From: Opeltia flavorubescens
Lineage: Eukaryota > Ascomycota > Lecanoromycetes > Teloschistales > Teloschistaceae
Direction: 5' to 3'
Length of the DNA: 64,000 nt
Assembly (NCBI GenBank): GCA_000442125.1
Contig: KE546969.1
Coordinates: forward strand, 496,001-560,000
The translations under genes were made by a program, and so were the position numbers. Of this stretch, positions 25,159 through 40,039 are shown in pieces. Position 1 is the first letter of the stretch; the number at the start of each line of letters is the position of its first letter. The notes beneath the pieces are model-generated. The model saw only the letters and a program-made list of their open reading frames with translations. It ran no database searches and was not told the DNA's origin.

Positions 25159-25371
25159 TATAAAGCCGAAGATTGAACGGGTATAAAATTTATAGAAAAT
25201 AGAATTATATTTAATATAAATAACATTTATATTTATTAAAAACTTTATAAATTTTAAGCTATTAATTTTTTAATAATTAGTTTTATTATTATTTAAATAA
25301 ATATTTTTTATATTCTACTATACAACTCTATTAACTCGAGATTCGCAGGTTATTTATCTAGCGACCTTATA
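25159..25371 (+). repeat. 3' LTR of R1 copy A
   Basis: About 213 bp, matching the reverse complement of the LTRs at 54905 and 62036. The best-kept part is ATTCGCAGGTTATTTATCT followed by AGCGACCTTATA; the terminal TA corresponds to CA after a C-to-T change. The left border is good to a few bases only. Copy B begins immediately to the right. Confidence 0.8.
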
Positions 25372-28300
25372 AAAAATATTTAAAATTCGATTTTTAATTT
25401 TAATTTATTTTTAAAAAATATATAATAGAAACTATAAAATAAATTAGAATTTTTTTTAAAATTATATTTTTTAAAAAACTATAAATATAATAAAAAAATA
25501 AATAATTATTTTTTTATTTAATTATTATTTTTTAAACTTTTTTTTATTTTTATAATATTTTTCTAATAAATATTTTTTAAAATATTTAAATAATTATATA
25601 TTTTTCTAGATTTTTATTTTTTATTAAATTATAAATTTTTTAAAATTTTTTTTTTATTTAAATTTAAAATTATAGTTTATTATATTAATATAATATTTAA
25701 TTAATTTTATAATTTTTTTATTAAATTATAATATTAAAATTATAAATTCCTTTTATTTTTTTAAAATATTTATTTAATTTTATAAATTCTAGTTAATCTA
25801 ATAAATAAATAAATTTAAAATTAAATTTTTTTTTAATTTTTTATATAATTTTTATTATAGTTATTTTATTTAAAAAAAATTATAATAAAAAACTATAATT
25901 TAAAAATATATAAAAAATAGATTATTTAAATAAATAAAATATAATTTTATAATTTATAATTTTTATAGTATTTTTAAATAAAAATTTTAATTTTTAAAAT
26001 TTTATAAATAAAATATTAATAGAATTTATTTTAATTAATATAAATTTAATTTAATATATATAATATAGAAAATACTTTATAATTTATTTAAATTATATTT
26101 ATTATATATTAATAAAAATAATAATTATATATAATTATTATTTATAAATTATATATTAATATTAATAGGATATTTATTTTATTTATAAATATTAGAAAAT
26201 ATATAATTTTACTAGCTATTTTTATTTAAAGGAAAATATTTATTATATTTAAATAAAATAATAATAATATTTTTAATTATTTAAAAATAAATTAATTTAA
26301 AAAAAAAATCTATTAATATTACTATTTTAATAGCGATAAAAATAATTAAATTTTTTCTTTTTATAATAAAAAAAGTTTTTAATTTATTATAAAATATAAT
26401 AAATAATATTTAATAGATTAATAATAAAAAATATTTTAATATTTTTTTTTTAAATATTTACTTAAAATTTTAATTAATAGTTTATTTTTAAATATTATAA
26501 TTAATAATTTTATTAAAAATTATAAATATATTATAAATTAATTTTTTAATAATAGTTTTTTAAATTAATATAATAATAAAAATTATTTAATTTATATATA
26601 AATATTTAATAATAATTTTTTTAATTATTAATAGGTTTTATATAATTTATTTTTTTTTTTTTTTATTTTTAAATCTACTTTTTATTTTAGTTTTTATTTT
26701 TTTTAATATATTTATCTTTAGTTTTATTTACTCGAAATTTTTATTAGATTTTCTAATATTATTTAAAATATTAATTAACTTTTAAAATTTTTATAAAAAT
26801 ATAATATTAATTTTATAAATTAAATATTAAAATTTAATTTTTATTATATATTTATTAAATATTTATTTTATTTTTTAATTTTTTTTATTTTTTATTAAAA
26901 TAAATTAAAACTTAGAAATTTTATTATAAATATATTATAATTTAAATAAATTAATATAATATATAAAATAATTTTTTTTATATTATTTAAATAATTTAAA
27001 AAAATAATTCTATTTATTAATTTTTTTTAAATTTTAAAAGGCTTTAATTATTTATAATTTAGTTTATTTTTAAATTTTAAAATATAAATAGTAATATTTT
27101 AAAATAATATTTTATTATTTTTTTAAAAGTTTATAACTTTATAATAAATATTATAATATTTTATTTATTAATTAAAATTTCTTTTATAAAATTAAATTAA
27201 ATATTTTTTTAAATTTTTTAATTAATTTATTTTTTTAAATATTAAAAATACTTTTTTTTTAAAAACTATATTTTTAAATTTAATTTCTAAAACTATAATA
27301 TATTTTTTAAATAATTTATTTAATAATTTATTAATTTTTATATATATATTATTACTATTAATAAATTTTATTAAAAATAATAGTTTTAATTAATTATTTT
27401 ATTTATAATTAGAATAAATTTATAAATAATATTTTAAAAATTTAACTTTAATATTTTATTTAATTTTTAATTTAAAGAAAAAATAAAATATTAAATTTTT
27501 TTTTAAAATTAAAATAATAATAAAAAATATTATAAAATTTATTTATAAAAAATAATTTTTTATTATTAATAATTTTTTAAATAATTTTATAATCTTTAAT
27601 AAATTTATAATATAATATTTCTATAAATTTTTTTATATTTATATCTTTTATAAAAAAAATAAAAATTATATATTTAATTAATTTATTTATAAATATAAAA
27701 GTTAAATTATAAATTTATTTTCTATAAAAATCAATTATAAATAATTAATTAATAATAAAATTTATTATTATTATATAAAATAGTTTTAAATTATTTAATA
27801 AAATTAATTTTAATTAATTTAAAACCTAATAATTATAAATTTAAATTTTTTAATAATTAAAATATATTTTATAATAATTTTTTATATTTTTAATTATATT
27901 TAATTAATAATATTTTCTATAAATTAAATTTTTTAATTTTTTTTTAATAAAATAACCCGCTTTAAAATTATTATAATTTATATAAAAAGTTATTTTTATT
28001 ATTATTAAATTATTAGATATATAAACTATAAAATTTTTTTAAAATAGTTTATTTTTATTTAATTTTCTATTTTAAAATTTTTTTTTAATTAATAGTAAGT
28101 TTTTAATATTATTTTCTTTTTATAATAAAGGCGTTCTTTTATTAAAATTTAAAAAATTTTTCTAATATAAATAATTGTATATTTAAAATAAAAATTTTAA
28201 TTTAATAATCTATTAAATTAAAAATTAAAAGTTTATAAAATTTAAAAATTTATAAATTTTTTTTAATTTTAATACTTTAATAAATAACGAGAATATTTAT

Positions 28301-31167
28301 TATAATTATACTATTAAAATATTCTATTAAAGTACTATAAATTAAATTATTATAAATATTTTATTTTTTCTTTATAATTTAAACTAGTAGTTTTTTTTTT
28401 TTAAATTTATTTTATAAAATAAATAAAATATTATTATTATTATTATTAATATTATTATTATATTTTATAATATTAAATCTTTTAAATAATATATTAATTA
28501 AATTTAATAAATCCTTTTAATATTTTATAAAAAAATTAAATATAATTAGTTTTTTTATTTATTATATTTATTTTATAATAAATTTTTTTATAATTATAAA
28601 ATATTTAAAATTATTAGAATCTATAATTATATAATATTTATTTAAGGTTTTTATAAATAATATTATTATTTATTAAAATTTAATATTATAATATAAAATT
28701 TTTTATTATATATATTTTAATAGAATTATATATTATAAAATTTATAATTAAAAAATACTATTAAATTTTAATATAAATTTTTTTTTTAATTTCTAGTTGA
28801 AAATTCCTTTTATATTATATTATAATATATTTAATTTTATATAAATTCTAGTATCTATATTATAATACTCTGAAATAAAACTTAAAATAAAATTTTTTAA
28901 AAATTTTTTATATTTTTTTAAATTTTATAAATTTAAATTTAATTTAATTTTTTATTTTTATATTAGATCTATTAAAAAAATAATTATTTATTAAAAATCT
29001 TTTATAAATTATCTATAAAATTTTATAATATTTAAAATTATTAAAATATATTTTATATTTTCTAATATTAAATATTTATTTATAATTTTAATTTTTAAAA
29101 ATTTTAAATAATTTTTTATTTAATTTATTATAAAATTTAAAAATTTATTTTTAATTTAAGAAAAAAAAAGTTTGAATAATTTTTTATTTAAATTATATTT
29201 TAATAAAGCTTTTATAATTATATATATATATATATTTTTAATATTTTTTTTTAAAATAAATTTATATATTATTTAAATAAATTTTATAAAATATATTCCA
29301 ATAAATTTATATTATTATATTAATATATAATTAAAATATAATAAAAGTATTTATAAAATTTAATAATAAAATTTATTATTTAAATACTTTATAATAAATT
29401 TAAAATATATATATTTTTTTATTTTTCTATTTATTTTAAATATAATAATAAATATTATAAATATTAATTTTAATAAAGTATTTTATATATATAAATTTAT
29501 TTAAAATTTTTAATAATAAAAATAAAAATTATTTATTTTTAATAATAATTTAATAAAAACTTTTATAATTTAAATATAATTATAAATTATTATTAATTTT
29601 TTTATAAATAATATTAATATTTTAATTAATTTTTAATTTATATATTAAAAAAATAATTTAAAATTATTAATAATTTATTTAATAATTTATTATAAATTAA
29701 ATTAATTTTTTATTATTAATTGAATTTTAAATTTATAAAATATTTAATTTAATTATATATATTTAAATTACTTATAAATTTTTTTAATAAAAATTCTATT
29801 AAATTTTATAAAACTAGCGGAATTTTAAAATTTTTATTTTATATTATATTATATTTTATTATTATTAAAATAGATATTTTTATTTTTAAACTAAATACCA
29901 TTTAATAAAATTATATAATTTATATATTATTTTTTTTATTTATTATTTATATTATTAATTTAAAAATTTTTTTTATAATATATATATTAATTTAATTTAA
30001 TATTATTTTATAAATAATAAAAATCTTTTTATAAAACTATTTCTAAGTTTATTAATAGATATTAATATTTATATTTATAAATTAAAAGTTGGTTAAAACT
30101 ATCTTAAATTTATATATATTTATTATATAATAAATATTTTTTTTATTTATTTTCAAATTATTTAATTTTTGAATATAAATTTTTTTTATAAAATAATTAA
30201 TTAAATAATAAATTATTTAAAATTCTATAAAAATATTAATATATAAAAAAACTAATTTAATAAATATTTTTTTTTAATTATAGATAATTCTAATATAATA
30301 ATAATATATAATCAAATTTTTTGTTTTTTATATTTTTTTTTTTTTTATTATATTTTTCCTATTTTTTTATAAATTTAAAGAAAATAGAATTAAATATTTT
30401 ATATTTTTTTATTTTATAGATTTAATATTTTATTTTAAATATTACTTTTTTATAATTTTTTAAAAATTTAATTAGATTTTAATTACTATTTTTATTATAA
30501 TTTAAATTTTTTTTTTATAAATTTTTTTTCTAATTATTTTATTGAAAAAATTAAATATTTTTATTAAATATTTTATATTTTAATTTAAATATAGTATTTA
30601 TTTTTTATAAATATTATTTTAATATAATATATTATAATAAAAGAATTTAATAGATTTTTAATTTTTTAAAATTTTAAAATATTTTATTATTATTTTATTT
30701 ATTTATTTTAATTTATAAATAAAAAACTTTAATAAATTTATTTATTAAAAAATTTAAAACGTTGTAGAAATATTATAAATATTAATTAAATATAAATATT
30801 AATTATAATTTTAACTATTTTATAAGTTCTATTTAAATTTTTATTTATATATTTTAAATCGCTAAATTATTAAATATATTTTTATAGTATTTAATAAAAT
30901 TATTTTTAATAAATATTTTATTTTTTATAATTTATAATTTAATATAATTATATTATTAAATTTTAAATTTTTTATTAATTTTAAAAGCTATTTAATAGTT
31001 TTTTTTTAATAAAAAATTTTTTTTATAAAATATTAATATATTTTTTCTAATCAGTAAACTATTATATCAAATTTTTATATTTATTATATAGCTATTCGCT
31101 AAATATTTTTTATCTACCAGCTTTTTTTTTAATATTTAAAAATAATTAATATTTATTATTATTATAT
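25372..31167 (-). mobile_element. R1 copy B: Gypsy-type remnant in inverted orientation, LTRs missing
   Basis: This copy is collinear with copy C from about 55,690 to 61,640 and is the reverse complement of copy A. For example 27,850-27,960 mirrors 21,960-22,070, and 31,030-31,130 matches 61,510-61,610. The end facing copy A lacks the roughly 560 bp plus LTR that copy C has; the other end stops where unit E starts (31168). It is heavily RIP-mutated. The integrase remnant should lie near 27,400-27,750 on the minus strand. Confidence 0.8.
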
Positions 31168-31284
31168 TATTATATAATAGGTATAAAGTAATAGTACTAT
31201 ATTAAAGATAAAAAATTATCTATTTATAGAATCTATAACTAAATAATTATAGGCGCTAAAAAACGCTAAACCTAACTAGATATT

Positions 31285-31440
31285 AAAGTATAGAATATAT
31301 ATAGTATAAAAAATAGATTATTAAAAAATTAATTGCTAAATCTCTATAAAATTGCTATAAAATATATAAAAATACTAAGGCGCGCTAGATCTAATCCGGT
31401 AATAATACCTTAATATATATTTATAACGGTACTCTATAGT
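31285..31440. repeat. E segment b, left copy
   Basis: Matches 34571-34739. Shared landmarks are TATAGAATATATATAGTATA, TCTCTATA.AATTGCTATAAA and TAATCCGGTAATAATACCT. Differences are largely G/A and C/T, as expected after RIP. Confidence 0.8.
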
Positions 31441-34400
31441 AAAACCGTAATAAATACCTATAAAAAATATAAAAAGCAGCGCCCTCGCTACTAGTAGCGC
31501 CGGCGAGATATTTAAAGAATATTAACGTTTATTATATATATTTTACTACTAGAAATATTCTTATTCTTATACTTTAATATTTTATTATTTCTCTAGCTAT
31601 TTTTAATTTATATTATAACCGTATTTTTTAATTCTATTCTCTATTTTAATTTAATTAATTAACTCGTTGAATTATTATTAAATTTAGTATATATATCGGT
31701 AGTTATATAGCTTGCTATTTAAAGTAGCTATAATAATATAGCGCTTATATATATAAAGGCGTAGAGAATATATATTAAAATATATAGTAAATATAGAGGG
31801 GTATAGCAGCGAGGTAGAGATATATAATAGCGAAATAAAAGGTAATAGTATAACTAGCGGTATAATTTATTTTTACGTAAAATTAGTACTGAATTATTTA
31901 AAATAAATTTAATTTAAAAATACTATATTTAAATATTTTTAAATTTTTATTTTTAATTAATTAAAATTAAATTAAATATTTATTAGCGCTATTTTCGGTT
32001 TATAAAACCTTTTTAATATTATTAAACTCGTTATTATTTATTATTTCTTCTAGCGCTTAATATAAATTATAAAAAGAAGTATAGAAATACTAGTATATAT
32101 AATAGAAAGCGTATTTTTATTACTATTAATTTTATAGATAAAAACTATCTTTTTTTCTTTTATTATTATAAATTTTTTAGCTAAATAAAAAATAATATTA
32201 TATTTTATAAACTACAATAGATTTATAATAAAACCTATTTATATATTATCTATTAGATCGACTTTTATAGATATATTTTAACTATTAATTCTATCTAGCT
32301 AGATATTAAATCGCGCGATTTTATTAATAATTTATAGGCTATATATATATTATAATATTACTAGTTTAGTTTTTTATATTATATTTTAATAATTTAAATA
32401 GGAATATAAAATTTTTTTATCGAGAATTAAAGCTCTACTACTAGTATTAATATATTTTCAGAGTTTAATATTAAATAAGTATATTTATACCGTTATATAG
32501 CCTAATTTAAGGTATTAAAATATTTATATATAATTTTTAGCGTATTATTTGTATATAAATTAACGGCGAATATAAATAAATTAATAACTTTTAAAAGTAT
32601 AATTATATTTATTTAATATATAATTCTATAATTTATTTAAATTATTAAATACCGCTAGAGATATAAAGTATTTATAGCAGATAAATAGCTATATTTTATA
32701 CTATTCGTCCCGGGTATTATTAAAACTAATAGATAGGCTATAATTATAATAGTTTTCTATAGGCGTATTATTAAATATTTGTTTATAAAAGTCTTCGGTA
32801 TTTTTTTATTCTTTTAATTTTATTTTATCTTTATAATAAATTTTATAGTTATTTAATTTAACTATATTATTTATATTATTAAAATAAGCGTTCTATTAGC
32901 GATTTCAGTATAAATTAAATATTAAAACAATATATAAATTTTTTAATATTTCGATTTAACGTTAAAAGTAATTAGTATACTAAAAATAATTTTAGCGCTT
33001 TTTTTAAAAACCAGCGCTATTTTATTTAGAACCGCTCTACTATTTAAAAGGCTTTTATTAGCGATACTACTAGCGATTTTAGTATAGTTAATTCTCGCGA
33101 GATTGTTATTATAATTAGTAGGTATTATTTTAAAAAAAATTTAGCGAAATTAACGATTTTTTATAATTTTCTCTAGTACTTTTTATTTATAAAAGCGTTT
33201 TTATACTATACTTTTAGCTTCTAGTTAAATAATAAAATCTACTAGATTTATATAAGAACTCGAGCGGTTTATATCGCGTTATAAGTTTAATATTAGGTAA
33301 TTATAGATTTATATTATCTAATTAGCGATATTAAAACTTATATTTCTATTATATCTAGCTACTATTTATATATATTCCGCTAGAAAATATTATTTTTTTA
33401 AATTATTAATAGTAAATTAATTTATATTAAATAAATTTAATATATTTAATTAGTATATTTTAAATTTAGCTACTAGCTTCTTTTTTTATAAATTCAGATT
33501 CTTATTTATTTATAGGCTATCTCGCTAGAAATTATTTAGTTTTATAAAAAACTATATTTAAATATCGCCCCGGAGGTATAAATAGAAATTTCAATATATT
33601 AATATAATATTTTTCGTACAAATAGTATTTTTATTATATTAATAAAAAGGTATATATTATAAAATCAGATATTTTAATTAATAATTACGAAATCGCTTTT
33701 ACTATAGGTAGCTTTTAATAAATAGGAGTTAAAATAATCTATATCTACTAGCTTAAATTTAGCGCTGATATTAGTAGTATTCCTAATATAATTTTAGTTA
33801 GCGGTTATAAAAGCGAGAAAATCCTTTATAGTAATACTAGGAGATAATAAAAATTTTAGAAGCGGAATAGACGGAATAGTATTAAAATACCCCGATTTCT
33901 TTTATATATTCTCCAGGCTCTTTTATTAATTAGTGCTATTTTTGCGTAATAATTTATTAAACCTTTTTATTTCGCTTTTAAATTTATAAAGCTTATTATA
34001 TAGATTATTTATACGCTAGTTTATATCGTTTTTAACTTTATTTAATTAAATATACTAAAAATAAAATAAAAGCTTATAATCTTTAAATATAAATTTATCC
34101 TATATATTCTTCCTATTAATCTATCTAATAATCGAGTCGAATATTTATTAACCCCCCTTATTAATTAGTAGTATATAATCCTTAAATTTAATTAAACGGC
34201 GTTTATATCTAGTATAACTATAAAATTTTATATTTATACTAGACTCTTTAATAGTATTTTTAATTTCTAGACCTATTAAACCGGAGGTAAAGCCGTTTAT
34301 ATATATATAATTGAATATATTCCACGTAATTTAGGTAAAGAACGATCGAACTATTAATAGTATCAGGTAGATAAATAGAGTATATAGAGTAGATAAATAA

Positions 34401-34570
34401 GTAGGTAGTATAATACGTAGAAGATATTAACTTAATTTTAATATATAAAAGCTAATAGGTTTTTACCGGAGGATTTTAAATACTATTAACTAGTATATAG
34501 TAGATATATATAAAGCTTATATATAACGATATAAAAAAAATATAAACTTATATAATTACTACTATTTATT

Positions 34571-34739
34571 AGAGTATAGAATATATATAGTATAAAAAGT
34601 AGGTAATTAAAAAGTTAATTATTAAATCTCTATAGAATTGCTATAAAATATATAAGAATACTAAAACGCGCTAGGCCTAATCCGGTAATAATACCTCGAT
34701 ATTTATTCTCAATAATACTTTATAGTAGAACTATAATAC
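34571..34739. repeat. E segment b, right copy
   Basis: Second copy of the segment at 31285-31440, without the preceding segment a. It stops where element D1 begins. Confidence 0.8.
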
Positions 34740-35096
34740 TAGATAAATTTATTTAAAAAGCCTCCTTTAAATTATAGTAGTTATTTAGCTTTATTTATTT
34801 TATTAGCCTTTTATTAATATAATATAACCGTAATAAATACTAATAATAAATAAAACTATTAATTTTTAATAATAGGCTTTTTCTCGCTAATAAACGGCTT
34901 TTTAGCTTATTTCTATTATATAAAATTAGTATTAGTATTATAAACGATTATATTATAATTTATAACCGATTTTAAATTAAAATAGCGTTTATAATTTTTT
35001 ACTAATATTTTAATATTATTTAAAATATATTTAAATATTTATTAGCTATTTTTAAATCTATAACTAACCTAATATATAAAATATTAAATAAACGAG

Positions 35097-35356
35097 TATT
35101 ATAGAGCTGACCTAATAATAACTAGATTAGTATATAATATTTAGTATATATATTAGATACGCTTTTTAAAGTAGTTTTTTTAGATTTTATTTATATACTC
35201 TTTTTAATTAAATTAGTAGATATTTAATTTATTATATATATCACTATTTATAACGTTTCTTTCTATATATTTATTTTTCTAGTATCTATTATATTTAACG
35301 TACCTTCTGTATTTACAGCTCGACTCTACTATAAAATTATATCTAGTACCTTTATA
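35097..35356 (+). repeat. 5' LTR of G2
   Basis: 260 bp, matching 52506-52767 over its whole length; shared landmarks are GACCTAATAATAACTAG, CAGCTCGACTCTACTATAAA and the terminal ATA/ACA. Confidence 0.88.
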
Positions 35357-37834
35357 TTAAAGCCGAAAGCGGGGTTTTATTTTATTAATAACTAAATAAT
35401 TTATATATATTAGCAGTTATTATTATATCGCGCTAAAAAAAGCTAGAGTATTTATTTAACCCCGAAGGAAAAACGGTAAAAAAGAAATATATTTAACGTA
35501 ATTTCGTTTATATAACTAGTAGTATACCTAGCTAGGAACTAGATACTACTAATTCTAGTAATTATATATACGACGAAAATAAACTAGTAATAGCGGCGTA
35601 TAATAGAGCGTTATAATAATAAAGCTATATCTAGAACTAAATAGTATATAGTCTCGATTATAATACGTCGGGAAATATTAATAAAAATACTATTAGCGTA
35701 ATACCGAGAAAAACTATAGTAAATAATAAAGAAAAAGCGGTATAAATAATAAAAAGTATATAAAAATTTTAAAGAATAGTATTAAATAAAAAAATAGGCA
35801 GGTAAAATATATAAAGGTAAAAAGATACTATAAATAAATAAAAAAAATATCGCTTTATTAAATACTATAAAACCTATTTAACTATTTTTATTATTTTTAT
35901 TATTTTTAATATTATTATTTTTTCGCGTTATTATATTATTTATCTAATTAAAACTATTCTATAATCTAAATCTAATTATATAATATTATTATATAATCTT
36001 ATACTAATATAATTAATCTCGTATATAAAATATTATAATAACGCTAGATACTTTATATATTATATTTATATCTTCGATTTATATTAAAAGTATATAGCGG
36101 ATAGATATATTTATTTCTATACTTTTATTAAATATACTAGATATTCTTTTTTTTAATAATTAAAATATAATTAAATTTTTTAACTATTCTAAAAACTTAA
36201 ATAAAAAATTATTAATAATTTATTTATAAATATATTCGCCGATTATCTAGATATTATAAAACTACGTATAATAATACTATTAAGTTTCTACCTAAATATA
36301 CTAGTAAAAATTAGAGGAAACTAAAAAAAGCTATTTTAAAAAAATACGCAAATTATAATACTAAATAGTATTTATATTAAAAGCGCTTTTTAAAAATATA
36401 TAAATCAAAGTTAAATACTAAATTAAAGGATACTTATAAATATTATAAATTTTATAAATTAATTTCGAAGATCTTTTTAAAAAAATTATAGTTTAATAAT
36501 TTTATACGCGTTTAATAGTTTATTAAAAGCTTATTAATAATAATATAAATAAAAATTGTAAAGAAACTAGATATTAATCTAGATAATAATAATATTATAT
36601 AATTTAAAAAAATCTATAAAACTATTATTTATATAATTAATATATAAAAGGCGGTAAAAAGATTTTCTAGATTTAAAATACTAGTAAATAATATAAATAA
36701 TTTTATTAATCGATACTAGACTAAAATAATAGTAGACGTAGTAAAAAAATTAGTACCGCCTATTTTTAAAGTACCGAAACTACTAATTATAGAAAATATT
36801 ATTAATTATTTAGCTATTTTATTATTACTTATTAAATTAATAATTAAAAGGTTTACTAATATTCTACGCGTATTAATAATAATAATATTAAAAATATAAT
36901 TTAAAGCCGGCAAAAATATAATAATATTTAATATAAATAATATAATTTTTATATTATTTAATTAAAGATACTATAGTTATAGCAATTTAAAATATAGAAT
37001 TAATAAATATATAAAACTGGATATTTTATATATTTAAAGTAATTACCATTTTTATATAAAAAATAAAAATTACTTAAATAGTATAAATCGTTCTAGACTA
37101 AAAGTATATAAATAATATAGAAAAACTTTTATTATAATAATTAAAATAGCTATTAAATATAATAAAAAAACTTTTATTATTTATATATTAGTAATTTACT
37201 TTAAAATAGTTATAAATTTTAAAAAACTAAATAATAATACTAATAAAGAAAGTATAAATAAAAAAATTAAATCGGTAATTATACTAGTAGCTAGACCTTT
37301 ATAACTACTATTTATAGAAAAAACTAACTTAAATTAAAAAGCAAAAGTAGAAGCTATATTACCTAGAATTAAAAATATAAGACCTGGTTTATATTTATAA
37401 AAAATACTTAAAAAAGCGAATATATCTAAAATATATTTTTAAAATACCGATAATAATATTATAGTAATAAATATTATAGATATTATATTAAAAAAAAAAG
37501 AAAGGATATTAATTAAAAGAATACTAAAAAATTTATATATAAAAAACAACTAGATATTTAATTAAATATAATAAATATAAATAAAGTTTTTAAAAAGATT
37601 TAAAACTAAATATTAGATCTATTATTATAAAAGGTACTAGTAGTTTTATTAGAGATAAAAAAACAATTCTACTAATATAATAAATTATCGCCTATATTAT
37701 AAAGAAAAGTAGCTATAAAATCTATAATAGTACGTATTAATATTATTTAAATAGAATATACTATAAATAAAAACTTATATATAAAAAAATATTTAAAAAT
37801 ATATATAAAAGTTAAAAATTATCTATTAACTACT

Positions 37835-37870
37835 ATAATTAATAGTAGCTCCGAAATTAATATTATTAGT
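37835..37870 (+). pseudogene. G2 retropepsin active-site remnant
   Basis: Plus-strand reading INSSSEINIIS at 37,838 onward corresponds to the IDSGAEVNIIS-type active site of Gypsy aspartic proteases. The catalytic Asp is now Asn (GAT to AAT), as G-to-A changes would produce. Confidence 0.65.
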
Positions 37871-39149
37871 AGTAGTTATACGCGTAAAATTTATATAATA
37901 TAGTATATTAAACCTACTTTATAGCTTTTAAATATTAATAATAGAATAATAAAGTTTTTAAATATATATAATAGTATTAAAATTAATATCGGCGGCGCTA
38001 TATAATATATACTAGTCTTTATAATAAAGGATAATAAATATAATATAATTTTTAGCCGTATATATAAATATAAAGCGAGAGTCTATATAAAGAATAATAA
38101 TAATAAAACTTACAATATTATAATAATAGGTAAAAATAGTATATAAATTATAATTTATATAATACTAATAGAGAATATAATTAATAATATAGTATATAAA
38201 ATTTTTAAAAATATTTTAAAAGAATAAATAAGATTAATACTAGTATAAAATCTATTTATATATAATAAAATCCGATAATACAATTTATAATAAACTATAT
38301 ATCTATTTTAATAAGAAAGCTAATTATTATCTGTCGCTTCTATTTAGTAATAATAGAAAATTTTATATTAGAGCTTCTATTTAACTATATATATATAGAG
38401 TATATATCTAGAAAATTCGATTTAACGACGATATAGTTCGTAATAAAAAAACCAGACTATATAGCTAATATATATAAATATAAAGTATAGAAAATACGTT
38501 TAATAAATACTATTATTATTAATAACTCGATTCTAAACGGTCTAGTAGATTAAAAGAATACTATAAAAAATAGTTCTAATACTAGGTATTATAATCCTTT
38601 ATAAATTAGATATAATAAATAATTAATACCGAAATTAACGCTAATTATAAAAGGCGTTAAACTTGTATTTAAAAAATTAAAGCGTATTATATATAGTAAT
38701 AATATATTATTTATAGAGTAAAATCTTTTTATAGAAATACTATATAAAAGAAAGGCTGTATTAATATAGATATTTATCGAAATTTAACGTATTAAAAATA
38801 AAATTACGCTAATTTAATAAATTAGGATAATTTTATATAAACTATAATAGGCTACTAGATATTTTATATTTCAAATACTTTATAAAATAGTTATTAATAT
38901 ATTATAGGACCGATTTAAAAAAATTTTCTAGAATAATACTTTAATATATAGCGAAATCTATAATTTTTAGAAAAAAAAAAGTCGGGAGTATACCGGATAA
39001 TTAATATAGCGATATATATAAATAAAATAACTATTAAAAGTTCTAATTTACTATAAAATATAAATAAACTTTCTAAAATATTTATAGATATATATATAAT
39101 TTTTTTTATAAATCTTTTCTTTAAATATAACTAAATTCCTTTAAATTAT

Positions 39150-39720
39150 ATAAACCAAAATATTATAGCTATTATAACGCCGTTTAATTTATTAAAATAT
39201 ATAATTTCATCTTAAAAAGCTACTAATTCGGGTATAGAATTTATATAAATAATAATAAGCATTCTAATAGACCTAATTAGTATAATATATTAACCGTTTT
39301 TTAATAATATCGGTATTAATGGGTTAAAATCTAAATATAATAATAATAAAGTTAGATCTAATATTTAACGATTTATCCTAAAATATATCTAGAATCTTAA
39401 TAGAGTGCTAGTAAATCTAGAGCTTATTAGATATATTATATTAAATAAACTATTCTAATTCTATATAATAGAGCTATAAATCGTAAAGTTTATATATAAT
39501 ATTTATAAAAAAAGATCTAAAATTATAAAAATTATTAAAATTGTAGTAAAATTACTATATACTAATATTAGCGATATATATATATTTATTAATAGAAATA
39601 CCTATTATTATATTTAAATTATAGAATTTATTAATTTTATTAAATTAATATTCTATTTTTTTTAAAAAGAATATAAAATTTATATAAAGATTAAAATAGT
39701 AAAATATTATAAATATTTTA
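39150..39720 (+). pseudogene. G2 reverse transcriptase remnant
   Basis: Plus-strand reading ATNSGIEFI*IIISILIDL is followed at 39,297-39,308 by FFNN and then IGINGLKSKYNN. In the fungal Gypsy lineage this resembles, the active site is FFDDIGVKG, so both catalytic Asp codons have become Asn. The downstream segment NLNRVLVNLEL matches the thumb region. Broken by many stops. Confidence 0.75.
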
Positions 39721-40039
39721 AAATATCTTAAAATAGTATTTTATTATAATACCTACTATAAAATTAATTAACTATATTTATTGTACCGGCCCAATTATAT
39801 TTATAATAAATTCAAGCCTAATAGAATAAAAAGCAATATTATAATAAAATAATAATAATAGTAAATAATATCCGGTTGATTATAAAAACGGTTTTTAGAA
39901 TAAATAGAAAGCTAAATATAATACTAGTAAACGGGAATATTGTAGCTTATTAAAAACCTTAAAAAAAATTCGCTTTTAATTCTATAATATATATTTCTTT
40001 ATTAAAATTAATATAAATATATTAGTTATATAATTTGAT

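Larger units (their letters stand above)
18945..25371 (+). mobile_element. R1 copy A: Gypsy-type LTR retrotransposon, 5'-truncated, RIP-killed
   Basis: Aligned by eye with copy C (54,905-62,248, opposite strand), this copy runs from inside the gag region at about 18,945 to the end of its 3' LTR at 25371. The 5' LTR and start of the element are missing, about 0.7 kb short of full length. Integrase remnants near 22,190-22,530 on the plus strand fix the orientation. Its first 60 bp keep more G+C (ATTCCGGCGATCTGG) than the rest. Confidence 0.85.
18945..30990. repeat. Giant inverted repeat formed by R1-A and R1-B (arms about 5.6 kb, spacer about 0.8 kb)
   Basis: The arms are about 18,945-24,560 and about 25,380-30,990. 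Matching pairs found by eye (24,470 with 25,470; 24,060 with 25,870; 22,000 with 27,920) all have coordinate sums near 49,930, so the axis is near 24,965. The spacer is the 3' end plus 3' LTR of copy A. Both arms have mutated independently, so the match is approximate. Confidence 0.8.
31168..34739. mobile_element. Unit E: unrecognised repeat, possibly a truncated retrotransposon
   Basis: It begins TATTATATAATAGG (LTR-like TG to TA start). A terminal segment of about 270 bp (31168-31440) recurs in pieces: its first part at 54467-54576 and its second part at 34571-34739. The interior is moderately RIP-mutated, with more surviving CpG (for example GCGCCGGCGAG near 31,500) than R1. I could not identify RT or integrase motifs on either strand. 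The two flanking copies of the second segment suggest terminal direct repeats of a roughly 3.5-kb element. Confidence 0.5.
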
